Below are positions 29,620 through 39,142 of a stretch of 64,000 nt of DNA, one piece after another. Made by a program: the position numbers and the translations under genes. How positions within the stretch are numbered: the stretch's first letter is position 1; every line of letters starts with the position of its first letter. The DNA comes from Phaeobacter sp. J2-8 (GTDB lineage Bacteria; Pseudomonadota; Alphaproteobacteria; Rhodobacterales; Rhodobacteraceae): positions 912,501-976,500 of the forward strand of contig NZ_JALIEC010000001.1 of NCBI RefSeq assembly GCF_022867865.1, written 5' to 3'. The notes beneath the pieces were generated by a model. That model had not been told where the DNA came from. It worked only from the letters and a program-made list of their open reading frames with translations, and did no database searches.

Positions 29620-31337
29620 ATGACACGCCACCTCATTACTTCTGCCATTCCCTATATCAACGGGATCAAACATCTGGGCAATCTTGTCGGCTCGCAACTG
29701 CCGGCGGATCTGTTTGCGCGGTTCCAACGGGCCCGCGGCAACGAGGTGATGTTCCTGTGCGCCACGGATGAACACGGCACCCCCGCCGAACTGGCCGCCG
29801 CAAAGGCGGCAAGCCGGTGGATGAATTCTGTGCTGAAATGCATGTGGTGCAAGCCGAGATCGCCAAAGGCTTTCGTCTGTCCTTTGATCATTTTGGCCGC
29901 TCCTCCAGCCCGCAAAACCGCAAGCTGACCCAGCATTTCGCAGGCCGTTTGGCCGAGGCCGGTCTGATCCGCGAAGTCAGCGAAAAACAGGTCTATTCCC
30001 ACGCCGATGGCCGCTTCCTGCCGGACCGTTATATCGAGGGCACCTGCCCGAACTGCGGTTACGACAAAGCGCGCGGCGACCAATGCGAAAACTGCACCAA
30101 ACAGCTTGATCCCACCGACCTGATCGAGCCGCGCAGCGCGGTCTCGGGCTCGACCGATCTTGAAGTGCGGGAAACCAAACACCTTTATCTGCGGCAATCC
30201 GATATGCGGGGCCAGCTGGAGGCCTGGATTGATGGCAAAACCGACTGGCCGGTTCTGACCACCTCTATCGCCAAGAAGTGGCTGAACGATGGGGACGGTC
30301 TACAGGACCGGGGGATCACCCGTGACCTCGACTGGGGTGTTCCGGTGCAGAAGGGCGATGCGCCCTGGCCGGGCATGGAGGGCAAGGTTTTCTATGTCTG
30401 GTTTGACGCCCCGATCGAATATATCGCCAGTGCCGGTGAATGGGCCGAGGCCAACGGCAAGGGCGACGCCGATTGGGAGCGTTGGTGGCGCACCGACAAG
30501 GGCGCAGACGACGTGCGCTATACCCAGTTCATGGGCAAGGACAACGTGCCGTTCCACACCCTCAGCTTTCCGGCGACGATCCTCGGTTCGGGTGAGCCAT
30601 GGAAATTGGTCGATTACATCAAGTCGTTCAACTATCTGAATTATGATGGCGGCCAGTTCAGCACCTCGCAGGGGCGTGGCGTGTTCATGGATCAGGCGCT
30701 GGCCATCCTGCCGGCCGATTACTGGCGCTGGTGGCTGTTGTCGCATGCCCCCGAAAGTTCGGACAGCGAATTCACTTGGGAGAATTTCCAAGCCTCGGTG
30801 AACAAGGATCTGGCCGATGTGCTTGGCAACTTTGTCAGCCGGGTTACCAAATTCTGTCGCTCGAAATTCGGCGAAGAAGTGCCCGCCGGGGGCGCAAATG
30901 GTCCGCGCGAAGAGGCGTTGATCGCCGATCTGACAACCCGCCTGCGCGCGTATGAGGGCCATATGGAGGCCATCGAGGTGCGCAAAGCGGCGCAAGAGTT
31001 GCGGGCGATCTGGGTTGCGGGCAACGAATACCTGCAAGACGCGGCGCCATGGTCGACCTTCAAGACCGATCCTGAACAGGCGGCGGCGCAGATCCGTATG
31101 GCGCTGAACCTGATCCGGTTTTACGCGGTGATTTCCAGCCCCTTCATCCCCGACGCCAGCGCCCAGTTGATGGCTGCGATGCAGACCGAAGATGATAGCT
31201 GGCCAGCTGAGCTGGATGCCGCCCTGACGGCGCTGCCGGTCGGACATGGGTTTACCGTGCCTGACGTGACCTTCCGCAAGATCACGGATGAAGAACGCGA
31301 GACGTGGCAAACCGAGTTCGCCAGCGTTCGCAGCTGA
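29620..31337 (+). CDS. metG: Methionyl-tRNA synthetase (one-base frame disruption)
   Basis: A class I synthetase of about 572 residues that charges tRNA-Met. The HIGH-type motif is [11 protein letters not shown] at the N-terminus, the zinc knuckle is [17 protein letters not shown], and the KMSKS-type motif is FSTSQGRG. The anticodon-binding helical domain follows to the C-terminus. The frame breaks at about 29808 (AAGGCGGCAAGCCG); adding one G gives [10 protein letters not shown]. The span is 3n+2. Since the cell needs this enzyme, a sequencing deletion is the likely cause. Confidence 0.95.
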
Positions 31338-31346
31338 TAGGCCATG

Positions 31347-31380
31347 AAAAAACGCCCGCCGCGGGATGCGGCGGGCGTTT
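31347..31380. terminator. Bidirectional intrinsic terminator between metG and FKBP genes
   Basis: AAACGCCCGCCGC (31350-31362) and GCGGCGGGCGTTT (31368-31380) form a perfect 13-pair stem with a GGGAT loop. The flanking A and T runs give a U-tract in both directions. It follows the metG stop closely and serves the convergent gene as well. Confidence 0.9.
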
Positions 31381-31434
31381 CATATCATGATTTGACTTCG
31401 GCTCAGTCTGACGTCTGTTCAGTTTGACCTCCGC

Positions 31435-31869
31435 TCAGGCGGCGTCGATCTTGACCAATTCGATGTCGAACGTCAGATCTTTGCCCGCCAGCGGGTGATT
31501 GGCGTCCAGCGTGACCACCTCTTCGGTGACCTCGACCACAACAACCGGCATGACCTGCCCGGTTGGGGTCTGAACCTGAAGCTGCGTGCCGGGATCAAGC
31601 GGAATATCCGCCGGGATTTCGCTGCGCGGTACGTCCTGACGGGCGCTTGGGTCAGGCTGGCCGTAAGCTTCGTCAGCGGGAATGTTCACGACCTTCTTGT
31701 CGCCCACTTCCATGCCGGGAATGGCTTTGTCGAGACCGGGAATGATCTGGCCCGATCCGACGGTGAATTCCAGCGGGTCACGCCCCTGCGAGCTGTCAAA
31801 GGTGGCGCCGTCGGCCAGTGTTCCGGTATAATGAATGGCAACGGTGTCGCCCGATTTGACCTGGGTCAT
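31435..31869 (-). CDS. FKBP-type peptidyl-prolyl isomerase, SlyD-like
   Basis: A 144-residue cytosolic folding helper. The FKBP core (residues 1-70; GDTVAIHYTGTLADGATFDSS and GSGQIIPGLDKAIPGM) encloses an inserted flap (about 70-125; EAYGQPDPSARQDVPRSEIP), as in SlyD, and DANHPLAGKDLTFDIEL closes the fold. There is no His-rich metal tail. It is convergent with metG. A 13-base palindrome CGCTATAATAGCG at 31940-31952 lies upstream and contains a possible -10 element. Confidence 0.9.
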   Translation of the reverse strand: MTQVKSGDTVAIHYTGTLADGATFDSSQGRDPLEFTVGSGQIIPGLDKAIPGMEVGDKKVVNIPADEAYGQPDPSARQDVPRSEIPADIPLDPGTQLQVQTPTGQVMPVVVVEVTEEVVTLDANHPLAGKDLTFDIELVKIDAA

Positions 31870-31939
31870 GCAATCTCCGAGATGTGGGGGGAATGAAAGT
31901 GGGAGGCCGCCGCTCTGGCGGGTTCTCCGGATGATGAAC

Positions 31940-31952
31940 CGCTATAATAGCG
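31940..31952. promoter_or_regulatory. Palindromic -10-like element upstream of the FKBP gene
   Basis: CGCTATAATAGCG is a perfect palindrome with a central A. The inner TATAAT/TATTAT reads as a good -10 hexamer on either strand, about 75 bases before the FKBP start. The rest of the 213-base gap (31870-32082) shows no supportable gene. Confidence 0.35.
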
Positions 31953-32082
31953 ATATGCACCGGGATTGGCAAACCGCGTGCGCCGATGCGGATGCCAATG
32001 CCGATTTTGTCCTGTCGCGTCATGTCCCAAGGCCCGGCACCACGCGGAACCATCCCTTGAAAACAAGATGTTGCGGCGGTGT

Positions 32083-32466
32083 TTACGGATTGCTTGGCGT
32101 CATCAACCCCAGCGCCGCGCCGGTGGGATCCTTGATGATGGCGAAACGGCCCACGCCTTCGACCTCGAACAAATCACGCATGACAGTGCCGCCCATCGCG
32201 GCTGTCTGCTTGGCGGCGGCATCGACGTCATCAACGGCGATATACATGAACCAATGGGCGGGGATCTCATCCATATTGGGAATGTCCGCCATGTCCATCA
32301 TGCCGGCCACCATGTCCTCGCCGCGTTTGGCGACATGATATTCGGCTTCGCCCATCGGCACGGTTTCCCAGGTCCAGCCGCAGGTGCTGGAATAATAGGC
32401 TTTGGCCCCTGCGATGTCGCGGGTCATGAGTTCGTTCCAGTGGATTTCGCCGTGTACTTTCGGCAT
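32083..32466 (-). CDS. VOC-family (glyoxalase-like) protein
   Basis: A 127-residue vicinal-oxygen-chelate protein: HGEIHWNELMTRDIAGAKAYY at the N-terminus and FAIIKDPTGAALGLM at the C-terminus are the beta-alpha-beta repeats typical of the family. The start at 32466 (MPKVHGEIHW) follows AAAGGAG; the longer frame reads into upstream sequence without coding character. The substrate is unknown; a glyoxalase or dioxygenase-like role is possible. It is divergent from the dehalogenase gene. Confidence 0.8.
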   Translation of the reverse strand: MPKVHGEIHWNELMTRDIAGAKAYYSSTCGWTWETVPMGEAEYHVAKRGEDMVAGMMDMADIPNMDEIPAHWFMYIAVDDVDAAAKQTAAMGGTVMRDLFEVEGVGRFAIIKDPTGAALGLMTPSNP

Positions 32467-32565
32467 TTTGCGCTCCTTTGAGTTTGGCTGCGTCAACGTA
32501 ACATGGAATCGGGGTTTTCCCTTGGTCTTTCCCGTGCCAGTCTCGCCCAAAAGGGGGACATTGTG

Positions 32566-33252
32566 ATGACAATCACGACCTGTATTTTTGACGCTTACGG
32601 CACCTTGCTGGATGTGTCATCGGCGGCGCGGCTGGCGGCGGCGGAACCCGGCCAGGATCATTGGGCGGGCAAATGGCCTGCCTTGTCTGCGGATTGGCGG
32701 GCGAAACAGCTGCAATACAGCTGGTTGCGGGCCATCACCGACGATCATTGCGATTTCTGGCAAGTCACGCAGGACGGGCTGGATTGGGCGATGGCGCGTC
32801 ATGGGCTGGAACGTGATGTGGCGTTGCGGGAACGGCTGCTGGCCCTCTATTGGGAGCTGCAGGCCTATGCCGAAGTGCCACCGATGCTGGCGACGCTGAA
32901 AGCGGCCGGGATGTCGACCGCGATCCTGTCCAATGGGTCGCCGGATATGTTGGCCGGCGCGGTCGAAAGCGCGGGCCTTCAGGAATTGCTGGACGATGTG
33001 CTTTCGGTGGAAAGCGTCGGCATCTTCAAGCCGGCGAAACAGGTCTATGACATGGTTGGCACCCGGTTTGGCTGTCGCCCGGAGCAGGTGCTTTTTGTGT
33101 CTTCCAATGGCTGGGACGCGGCGGGGGCGGCGGGCTATGGTTTTCATACCGCTTGGGTCAATCGCGCAAATGAGCCTGTGGACAACCTGCCGGGGCGTCC
33201 CCAGCATGTCCTGTCGGATCTGACCGGGATTGCCGGGATCTTGGGGATCTGA
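32566..33252 (+). CDS. Haloacid dehalogenase, type II
   Basis: A 228-residue HAD-superfamily enzyme resembling L-2-haloacid dehalogenases. The nucleophile is Asp9 (CIFDAYGTLLD), motif II is LSNGSP, the lysine is in GIFKPAKQVY, and SSNGWDAAGA is the type-II-specific fourth motif. It removes halide from short 2-haloacids by forming an ester with the Asp. The start at 32566 follows GGGGGACATTGTG. The alpha/beta hydrolase gene begins directly after its stop, so it leads a same-strand run of catabolic genes. Confidence 0.88.
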   Translation: MTITTCIFDAYGTLLDVSSAARLAAAEPGQDHWAGKWPALSADWRAKQLQYSWLRAITDDHCDFWQVTQDGLDWAMARHGLERDVALRERLLALYWELQAYAEVPPMLATLKAAGMSTAILSNGSPDMLAGAVESAGLQELLDDVLSVESVGIFKPAKQVYDMVGTRFGCRPEQVLFVSSNGWDAAGAAGYGFHTAWVNRANEPVDNLPGRPQHVLSDLTGIAGILGI

Positions 33253-34080
33253 ATGGCATATTTCACCACTTCGGATGGGCTGAAATTGTATTTCGCGGAT
33301 GAGGGCACTGGCCTGCCGGTGTTGTGCCTGTCGGGATTGACCCGCGACAGCCGCGATTTTTCCTATGTCCTGCCGCATCTGACCGGCTGTCGGGTGATCC
33401 GGCTGGATTATCGCGGCCGGGGGAAATCGGAATTCGCCGCTGATCCGCTCAGCTATAATATCCCGCGCGAGGCGCTGGATGTCGTGGAGCTGTTGGATCA
33501 TCTCGGGTTGGACCGGGTGGCGATCCTTGGCACGTCGCGGGGGGGACTGGTGGCGATGGCATTGGCCGTGACCGTGCCAGAGCGTTTGATCGGGGTGGCG
33601 CTGAACGATATCGGGCCAGAACTGGCCAGTGATGGGCTTGACGTGATCATGGGGTATCTGGGCAAGCAGCCGCCGTGGAAAACCTATGAAGAGGCCGCAG
33701 CCGCGCGTGAAAAAGGTGTGATGACCGGGTTTGCCAATGTCCCGGCCAGCCGCTGGCGGCAAGAGGTCGAAACCTTTTATGATCAGACCCCCGATGGGCT
33801 GCGCATCACCTATGATCCCGGTCTGCGTGACGCGGTGATTGCCGCCGGTGCCCAGCCGATGCCGGATCTCTGGCCGCTTTATGATGCCTTTGCCGGCAAA
33901 CCATTGGCGGTGATCCGGGGGGCGAACTCTGATCTTCTCAGCGCCGAAACCCTTGCCGAGATGCAAAAGCGCCGCCCCGATGCCCATATCGCCGTGGTGC
34001 CCGATCGTGGCCATGTGCCGTTTCTGGATGAGCCTGAGGCGCTGAATGCATTGGGCAATTGGTTGGATGACATGCGATGA
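33253..34080 (+). CDS. Alpha/beta hydrolase
   Basis: A 275-residue serine hydrolase. The nucleophile elbow is GTSRGG (about residue 97), the oxyanion region is LSGLTRDSRDF, and the catalytic His is in DRGHVPFLDEP near the C-terminus. It starts immediately after the dehalogenase stop and its own stop overlaps the next start by four bases (ATGA), so the three genes form one translationally coupled unit. The substrate is probably an ester or lactone; no closer assignment is safe. Confidence 0.85.
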   Translation: MAYFTTSDGLKLYFADEGTGLPVLCLSGLTRDSRDFSYVLPHLTGCRVIRLDYRGRGKSEFAADPLSYNIPREALDVVELLDHLGLDRVAILGTSRGGLVAMALAVTVPERLIGVALNDIGPELASDGLDVIMGYLGKQPPWKTYEEAAAAREKGVMTGFANVPASRWRQEVETFYDQTPDGLRITYDPGLRDAVIAAGAQPMPDLWPLYDAFAGKPLAVIRGANSDLLSAETLAEMQKRRPDAHIAVVPDRGHVPFLDEPEALNALGNWLDDMR

Positions 34081-35048
34081 ACATTGCAATGATTGAAGCC
34101 GCCTATGCGCGTATCTCTGGCGTGGTGCGCCGCACACCTTTGCTGTCCTCGCCCTTTCTGGACGAGATCGCCGGGCGGCGGGTGCTGATCAAACCGGAAT
34201 GTCTGCAACATACCGGCAGTTTCAAGTTTCGCGGCGGCATGTCCGCCTTGTCGGCGCTGGACCCGGCGGTGCGGGCGCGTGGCGTCATCGCCTTTTCATC
34301 CGGCAATCATGCCCAGGGCGTGGCGCTGGCGGCGCGGCATTTCGGGGTGCCTGCGGTCATTATCATGCCGTCGGACGCCCCCAAGGTCAAAGTTGCCAAT
34401 ACCCGTGGGCTGGGGGCCGAGGTGGTGCTGTATGAGCGTGGGGTCGAAGATCGCGAACCGATTGGCCAGCGGTTGGCCGAAGAGCGTGGCCTGACCCTGA
34501 TCCGCCCCTATGATGCGCCCGAGGTCATCGCCGGGCAGGGCACCTGTGGTCTGGAAATTGCGCAACAGGCGGCGGAACTGGGGATCGACAGGGCAGAGGT
34601 GTTGGTCTGTTGTGGCGGCGGCGGGCTGACATCCGGGATTGCCTTGGCAGCCGAGGCCCATGCGCCCGGTCTTCGGGTGCGTCCGGTGGAACCGATGGGG
34701 TTCGACGATGTCGCCCGGTCGCTGATATCCGGCCAGCTGGAACGCAATGCGGTTGAGGCGGGCGGCCTGTGTGATGCGGTCCTGACCCCGACACCCGGCA
34801 CGTTGACCTTTCCGATCATGCAGCGCCTTTGCGGCCCGGGGATCGCGGTCAGCGACGAGGCCGCGTTGCGGGCCATGGCGCAGGCCTTTGTCCGGCTCAA
34901 GGTGGTGGCGGAACCGGGCGGGGCGGTGGCGCTGGCGGCTGCGCTGTTCCACGGGGCCGAGATCGAGGCTGATACGGTGATCTGCACGATTTCCGGCGGC
35001 AACGTCGATCCCGCGGTGTTTCAGCGCGCCCTGGACAGCATCGCCTGA
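34077..35048 (+). CDS. PLP-dependent threonine/serine dehydratase
   Basis: A 323-residue fold-type II PLP enzyme that deaminates a hydroxy-amino acid to a keto acid. The PLP lysine is in GSFKFRGG (about residue 45), SSGNHAQG binds the carboxylate, and CGGGGLTSG binds the phosphate. It lacks the C-terminal ACT domain of biosynthetic threonine deaminase, so it is catabolic-type; hydroxyaspartate or serine are alternative substrates. It overlaps the hydrolase gene by four bases. TISGGNVD is the conserved C-terminal block. Confidence 0.87.
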   Translation: MNIAMIEAAYARISGVVRRTPLLSSPFLDEIAGRRVLIKPECLQHTGSFKFRGGMSALSALDPAVRARGVIAFSSGNHAQGVALAARHFGVPAVIIMPSDAPKVKVANTRGLGAEVVLYERGVEDREPIGQRLAEERGLTLIRPYDAPEVIAGQGTCGLEIAQQAAELGIDRAEVLVCCGGGGLTSGIALAAEAHAPGLRVRPVEPMGFDDVARSLISGQLERNAVEAGGLCDAVLTPTPGTLTFPIMQRLCGPGIAVSDEAALRAMAQAFVRLKVVAEPGGAVALAAALFHGAEIEADTVICTISGGNVDPAVFQRALDSIA

Positions 35049-35165
35049 AACCGCATCGCCCGATGCGATTTTGCCCGGCTGGGAATTCCCCGCCGATGCG
35101 GGATCGTCCTTGCATGGGGCGGGCCGCAATGTTTCCCTGACTGCAACAGCCGCAGGAGCGTCGCC

Positions 35166-36368
35166 ATGACAGATTTCACCATTGCCTCTTTCAATGTCAA
35201 AAACCTGATCGGACCAGACAAGGAATATTATAAATTCCAGACCTACACCCCCGAGGAATACGCCTGGAAAAAGGATTGGCTGGCCGATCAGATCCTGACC
35301 ATGGATGCGGATATCATCGGGTTTCAGGAAATCTTCGAAGAAGATGCGCTGAGCGATGTGATCAACGAGGCCGATCAGCGTGGCGAGACGTTGAATGCAG
35401 CCGCCATTCCCGACCGCTCCAAACGCTACCACAAAAAGGCGATTTTCCGCAAATTGGCCTACCGGTCGTATGACAATGCCGCGCTGGCCTTTGCGCCGAA
35501 TTTTGCCGACCAGCATCAGCCCGGAAAGCGGCGTCCCGGTTTGGCGATCCTGTCGCGGTTTGGCTTTGTTGGGGATCCCGAGATGATACAGGATCTGGAG
35601 GAACCGCTGACCATTCCGTTTCAGCCCCTGCGGGGTTTGGAAGCCGAAGACAGTGGCCAATTTACCCTGCATCGCCTGTCGCGTCCCGTCCTTCTGGCGC
35701 GGGTGCCAGTGGGGGAGCAGGTGATCACGGTCATCAACTGCCACCTGAAATCCAAGCTTGGGGAATATCTGACACCGGCGGGGGCGGAATTTGCGCCCGA
35801 GCAGGACCTGTCACATTACGATCCGCTGGGCCGTGCGCTGGGCAGTCTGCGGGCGGCGCTTCGCCGCATGGCCGAGGCATGGGTGCTGCGACGCTTGATC
35901 GTGGGCGAGCTGGAGCAGGGCAATCCGGTGATGGTCCTGGGCGACTTCAACGACGGTGAACATGCGGTCAGCTCGGAAATCATCGCAGGCGAAGTGCCGT
36001 TCAAGAATTATTCCTGGATGCTGCGCCACGATGCCAAGACCCCGAACGACCGCTATACCCGCGAGGAAAACCTGCAAATCACCGAAGCGGTTGACCGCCT
36101 GCGGCTGCATTCGGCAGAGAAACTCTTTGTGCGCAAATCCCTGCGCGACATGGTCTATACCGCAGCCTTTGGCGGCAATTTCGAATCCATCGACCAGATC
36201 TATCTGTCGCGGCATTTCCACCCGGATTTTGCCGGGCGGGTCGGCCAGATGGAATATTTCAGCGTGTTGAATGATCATCTGACCGATGGCAGCCACCCAG
36301 AGGCGCCATATAACAAACTGGCCTCGGATCACGGCCAGATCATCGCGCATATGCGTCTGAACGACTGA
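35166..36368 (+). CDS. Endonuclease/exonuclease/phosphatase-fold protein
   Basis: A 400-residue protein of the EEP (DNase I-like) superfamily. TIASFNVKNL at the N-terminus, the Glu in IIGFQEIFEE, INCHLKSKLG, LGDFNDGEHA and the C-terminal NDHLTDGSHPE with a later SDHG contain the metal and catalytic residues. No signal peptide is seen. It may act on nucleic acids or on a phosphodiester. A second, distinct EEP protein is encoded at 61568-62575. It is separated from the dehydratase by 117 bases. Confidence 0.8.
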   Translation: MTDFTIASFNVKNLIGPDKEYYKFQTYTPEEYAWKKDWLADQILTMDADIIGFQEIFEEDALSDVINEADQRGETLNAAAIPDRSKRYHKKAIFRKLAYRSYDNAALAFAPNFADQHQPGKRRPGLAILSRFGFVGDPEMIQDLEEPLTIPFQPLRGLEAEDSGQFTLHRLSRPVLLARVPVGEQVITVINCHLKSKLGEYLTPAGAEFAPEQDLSHYDPLGRALGSLRAALRRMAEAWVLRRLIVGELEQGNPVMVLGDFNDGEHAVSSEIIAGEVPFKNYSWMLRHDAKTPNDRYTREENLQITEAVDRLRLHSAEKLFVRKSLRDMVYTAAFGGNFESIDQIYLSRHFHPDFAGRVGQMEYFSVLNDHLTDGSHPEAPYNKLASDHGQIIAHMRLND

Positions 36369-36389
36369 CGCGCAAAGAGGGGGCACAGC

Positions 36390-37178
36390 ATGGCCTTTGC
36401 AGAGATAAACGGATGCGGGTTGCATTACCGTGAAGACGGGGACCCCGACGGCGCGGCGCTGGTCTTTGGCAATTCGCTGGGCTGTGATTTGCGGATCTGG
36501 GATGATGTGGTGGCGCAATTGCCGCCGGGGCTGCGGATCTTGCGCTATGACATGCGCGGGCATGGCTTGTCGGAGTGTCCGCCGGGGCCCTATGGCATGG
36601 GCACATTGGTGCGCGATGCCGAGGGGCTGATGGATCATCTCGGTCTGCGCGATGCTGTTTTTGTCGGCTTGTCGCTGGGCGGCATGGTGGCGCAGGGGTT
36701 GGCGGTCAAGCGGCTGGATTTGGTGCGCGGGCTGGTTCTGGCCTGTACTGCGGCCAAGGTCGGCACCGCGGCGCAATGGCAGGAGCGGATTGCGACGGTT
36801 CAGGGCGACGGCATCGCCGCGCTTCTGGATGCCACGATGGAGCGTTGGTTCACCGCCGGATTTCGCGCCACGCCCGACATTGGCCAGTGGCGCAATATGG
36901 TCGCGCGGCAACCGGCCGAGGGCTATGCCGCATGTTGTGCCGCGATTTCCGGCACCGATTTCTATACCCCGACCGCCAGCCTGCGCTTGCCCTGTCTGGG
37001 CATCGCCGCCAGCGAAGATCGCGCCACGCCGCCGGATCTGGTGCGCGAAACCATTGCGTTGATCCCCGGTGCGCGGTTTGAATTGCTGCGCCGGGCGGGG
37101 CATTTAGCCTGTATCGAACAGCCAGAGGCCTTTGGCGAATTGGTCAACGCATTCCTGCGGGATATCGGCCATGTCTGA
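36390..37178 (+). CDS. pcaD-like: Alpha/beta hydrolase, 3-oxoadipate enol-lactonase type
   Basis: A 262-residue hydrolase of the PcaD type. NSLGCDLRIWD (oxyanion region), YDMRGHGLS, the nucleophile elbow GLSLGG, and RRAGHLACIEQPEAF with the catalytic His match the enol-lactonase subfamily, which opens 3-oxoadipate enol-lactone in aromatic degradation. No other pca gene (pcaC, pcaB, pcaH) is near, so the real substrate may be another lactone. It overlaps the next hydrolase start by eight bases. Confidence 0.75.
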   Translation: MAFAEINGCGLHYREDGDPDGAALVFGNSLGCDLRIWDDVVAQLPPGLRILRYDMRGHGLSECPPGPYGMGTLVRDAEGLMDHLGLRDAVFVGLSLGGMVAQGLAVKRLDLVRGLVLACTAAKVGTAAQWQERIATVQGDGIAALLDATMERWFTAGFRATPDIGQWRNMVARQPAEGYAACCAAISGTDFYTPTASLRLPCLGIAASEDRATPPDLVRETIALIPGARFELLRRAGHLACIEQPEAFGELVNAFLRDIGHV

Positions 37179-37878
37179 CATCCTGTTGATTCATGGCTCC
37201 TGCCACGGGGCCTGGGCCTGGGATGCGGTCCTGCCGGAGCTGGCGGCCTTGGGGCATGATGCGCGGGCGATTGACCTGCCGGGGGCGGGGGCCGATCCGA
37301 CGCCACATTCCGCGATCACCTTGGCGCAGTATACCGATGCAATCCTGGCGGCGCTGGGCGCGCATACCGTGGTGGTCGGCCATTCCGCAGCAGGTTACCC
37401 GATCACCGCCGCCGCGGAACGCGCCCCGGAAAAGATCGCAAAGCTGATCTATCTTTGCGCGTATGTGCCAGAGCAAGGGCGGTCGATGCTGGACCTGCGG
37501 CGGGATGCGCCGTCGCAACCGGCCCAGCGTACCTTTGCCAAATCGGACGACGGGCTGAGCTATGTCGCCCTGCCTGCGGCGGTGCCGTTGTTTTACAGCG
37601 ATTGCCCGCCGGATCTGGCTCGACGCGCGGCGGCGCAACTCTGTCCGCAACCAATCGCGCCACAGGCCGAGGTGCTGAAGCTGAGTGAAAACTCACATCA
37701 CATGCCGCGCCATTATATCCGCTGTACCAGGGACCAGACGATTCCGCCGCAGCATCAGGCCGCGATGGTGGCGGACTGGCCCGCGCAGCATGTGCATGCG
37801 CTTGATACCGGGCACTCGCCGTTTATTTCAGCGCCAAGGCAATTGGCCGATTTGATTGACCGGCTCTGTTCCGCCTGA
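37171..37878 (+). CDS. Alpha/beta hydrolase, esterase-like
   Basis: A 235-residue hydrolase of the plant methylesterase / pyrethroid-hydrolase type: IHGSCHGAWAWDAVLPEL at the N-terminus, VVGHSAAG as the nucleophile elbow (about residue 73), YVP and a C-terminal DTGHSPFIS with the catalytic His. The start at 37171 (MSDILLIHGSCHGAW) is the family's normal start and lies inside the end of the previous gene, indicating coupling. Confidence 0.78.
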   Translation: MSDILLIHGSCHGAWAWDAVLPELAALGHDARAIDLPGAGADPTPHSAITLAQYTDAILAALGAHTVVVGHSAAGYPITAAAERAPEKIAKLIYLCAYVPEQGRSMLDLRRDAPSQPAQRTFAKSDDGLSYVALPAAVPLFYSDCPPDLARRAAAQLCPQPIAPQAEVLKLSENSHHMPRHYIRCTRDQTIPPQHQAAMVADWPAQHVHALDTGHSPFISAPRQLADLIDRLCSA

Positions 37879-37974
37879 TCTGCTTGACCAAACGTCGCTT
37901 TGCCCCGGCGTGGCAATTCGGTGCTGGTAACACGGGGGCGCATTTGCTTGTCTGGCTGAAAACCGGAGGGTGAC

Positions 37975-39063
37975 ATGCAAAAGATCAAAGCAGCCGTGCA
38001 GCGGACCTTTGGCGCGGCGATGCAGATCGAGGATCTGATGTTGCGCGCGCCCGGCGCAGGCGAAATCACGGTGACGCTGGATGCGGTGGCGATTTGTCAT
38101 TCCGACATCACCTTTGCCGAGGGCGGCTGGGGCGGGGCGCTTCCGGCTGTCTACGGGCATGAAGCGGCGGGCCGGGTCACGGCGCTGGGCGCAGGTGTGA
38201 CCAGCGTGGATCTGGGGGATTTTGTGGTTGTCACGCTGATCAAACCCTGTGGCACCTGCGCCAATTGCGGCGCGGGACGGCAGACGATCTGTGACAGCCA
38301 GGCAGAGGCAGAGCCGAAACTGTTTGACGCCGACGGCACGCCGGTTGCCGCCGCCATGAATTGCGGTGCATTCGCCGAGCAGGTTGTGGTGGATCAGGCT
38401 CAGGTGGTGAAGCTGCCCGCCACAATGCCCGCCGAGAGCGCGGCGCTCTTGGCCTGTGGCGTGATCACCGGCGTTGGCGCGGTGGTCAATGCCGGGGCGT
38501 TGCGCGCAGGCGAGGACGTCGTGGTGATCGGCACCGGCGGTGTCGGGCTGAACGCCATTCAGGGCGCGCGGATTGCCGGTGCACGCCGGATCGTGGCGGT
38601 GGATATGAGCGCGCAAAAGCTGGACATGGCGCGGGATTTTGGCGCCACACATGGGGTGCTGGCAACCGGCGCGCATCCCTGGAAAGACGCAAAAGCCGCC
38701 CTTGGCGGGCGCGGTGCGGATGTGGTGGCCGTGACCGTCGGGCTTACTTCAGCCTATGACGACGCGCCGCGATACCTTGGCTGGGGCGGGCGGATGGTGA
38801 TGATCGGCATGCCGCATACCGGGGCCATGGCGCAATATGAACCCTCGGTCAGCGCCTATATGGGCACCGCGATGGTGGGGTCGAAAATGGGGGATGTGGT
38901 GATTGCGCGCGATATTCCCTGGATGGCCGATCTTTACGCACAGGGGCGGTTGCAACTGGATGAGCTGATTTCCGGGCGGTATCGTCTGGACCAGATCAAC
39001 GACGCGATTGCCGATACCCGGACTGGCGCGGCGCGGCGCAATGTGATCCTGTTTGGATCATGA
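37975..39063 (+). CDS. Zinc-dependent alcohol dehydrogenase
   Basis: A 362-residue MDR-family dehydrogenase. The catalytic zinc ligands are in ICHSD and GHEAAG and a later Cys; the structural zinc site is CGTCANCGAGRQTIC (about residues 90-105). The nucleotide-binding motif is GTGGVGLNAIQGA. This is the long-chain / class III-like group that oxidises alcohols with NAD+. It follows the hydrolases after a 96-base gap and is followed by an enolase-superfamily gene, so it probably belongs to the same catabolic group. Confidence 0.88.
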   Translation: MQKIKAAVQRTFGAAMQIEDLMLRAPGAGEITVTLDAVAICHSDITFAEGGWGGALPAVYGHEAAGRVTALGAGVTSVDLGDFVVVTLIKPCGTCANCGAGRQTICDSQAEAEPKLFDADGTPVAAAMNCGAFAEQVVVDQAQVVKLPATMPAESAALLACGVITGVGAVVNAGALRAGEDVVVIGTGGVGLNAIQGARIAGARRIVAVDMSAQKLDMARDFGATHGVLATGAHPWKDAKAALGGRGADVVAVTVGLTSAYDDAPRYLGWGGRMVMIGMPHTGAMAQYEPSVSAYMGTAMVGSKMGDVVIARDIPWMADLYAQGRLQLDELISGRYRLDQINDAIADTRTGAARRNVILFGS

Positions 39064-39142
39064 CGCGCGGCGCTGTTGACCTGGGCCGGAACGCGGCTCC
39101 TCATGCTCTTGCGGGCATTCTTCGCCATCAGGAGGGTTTGGC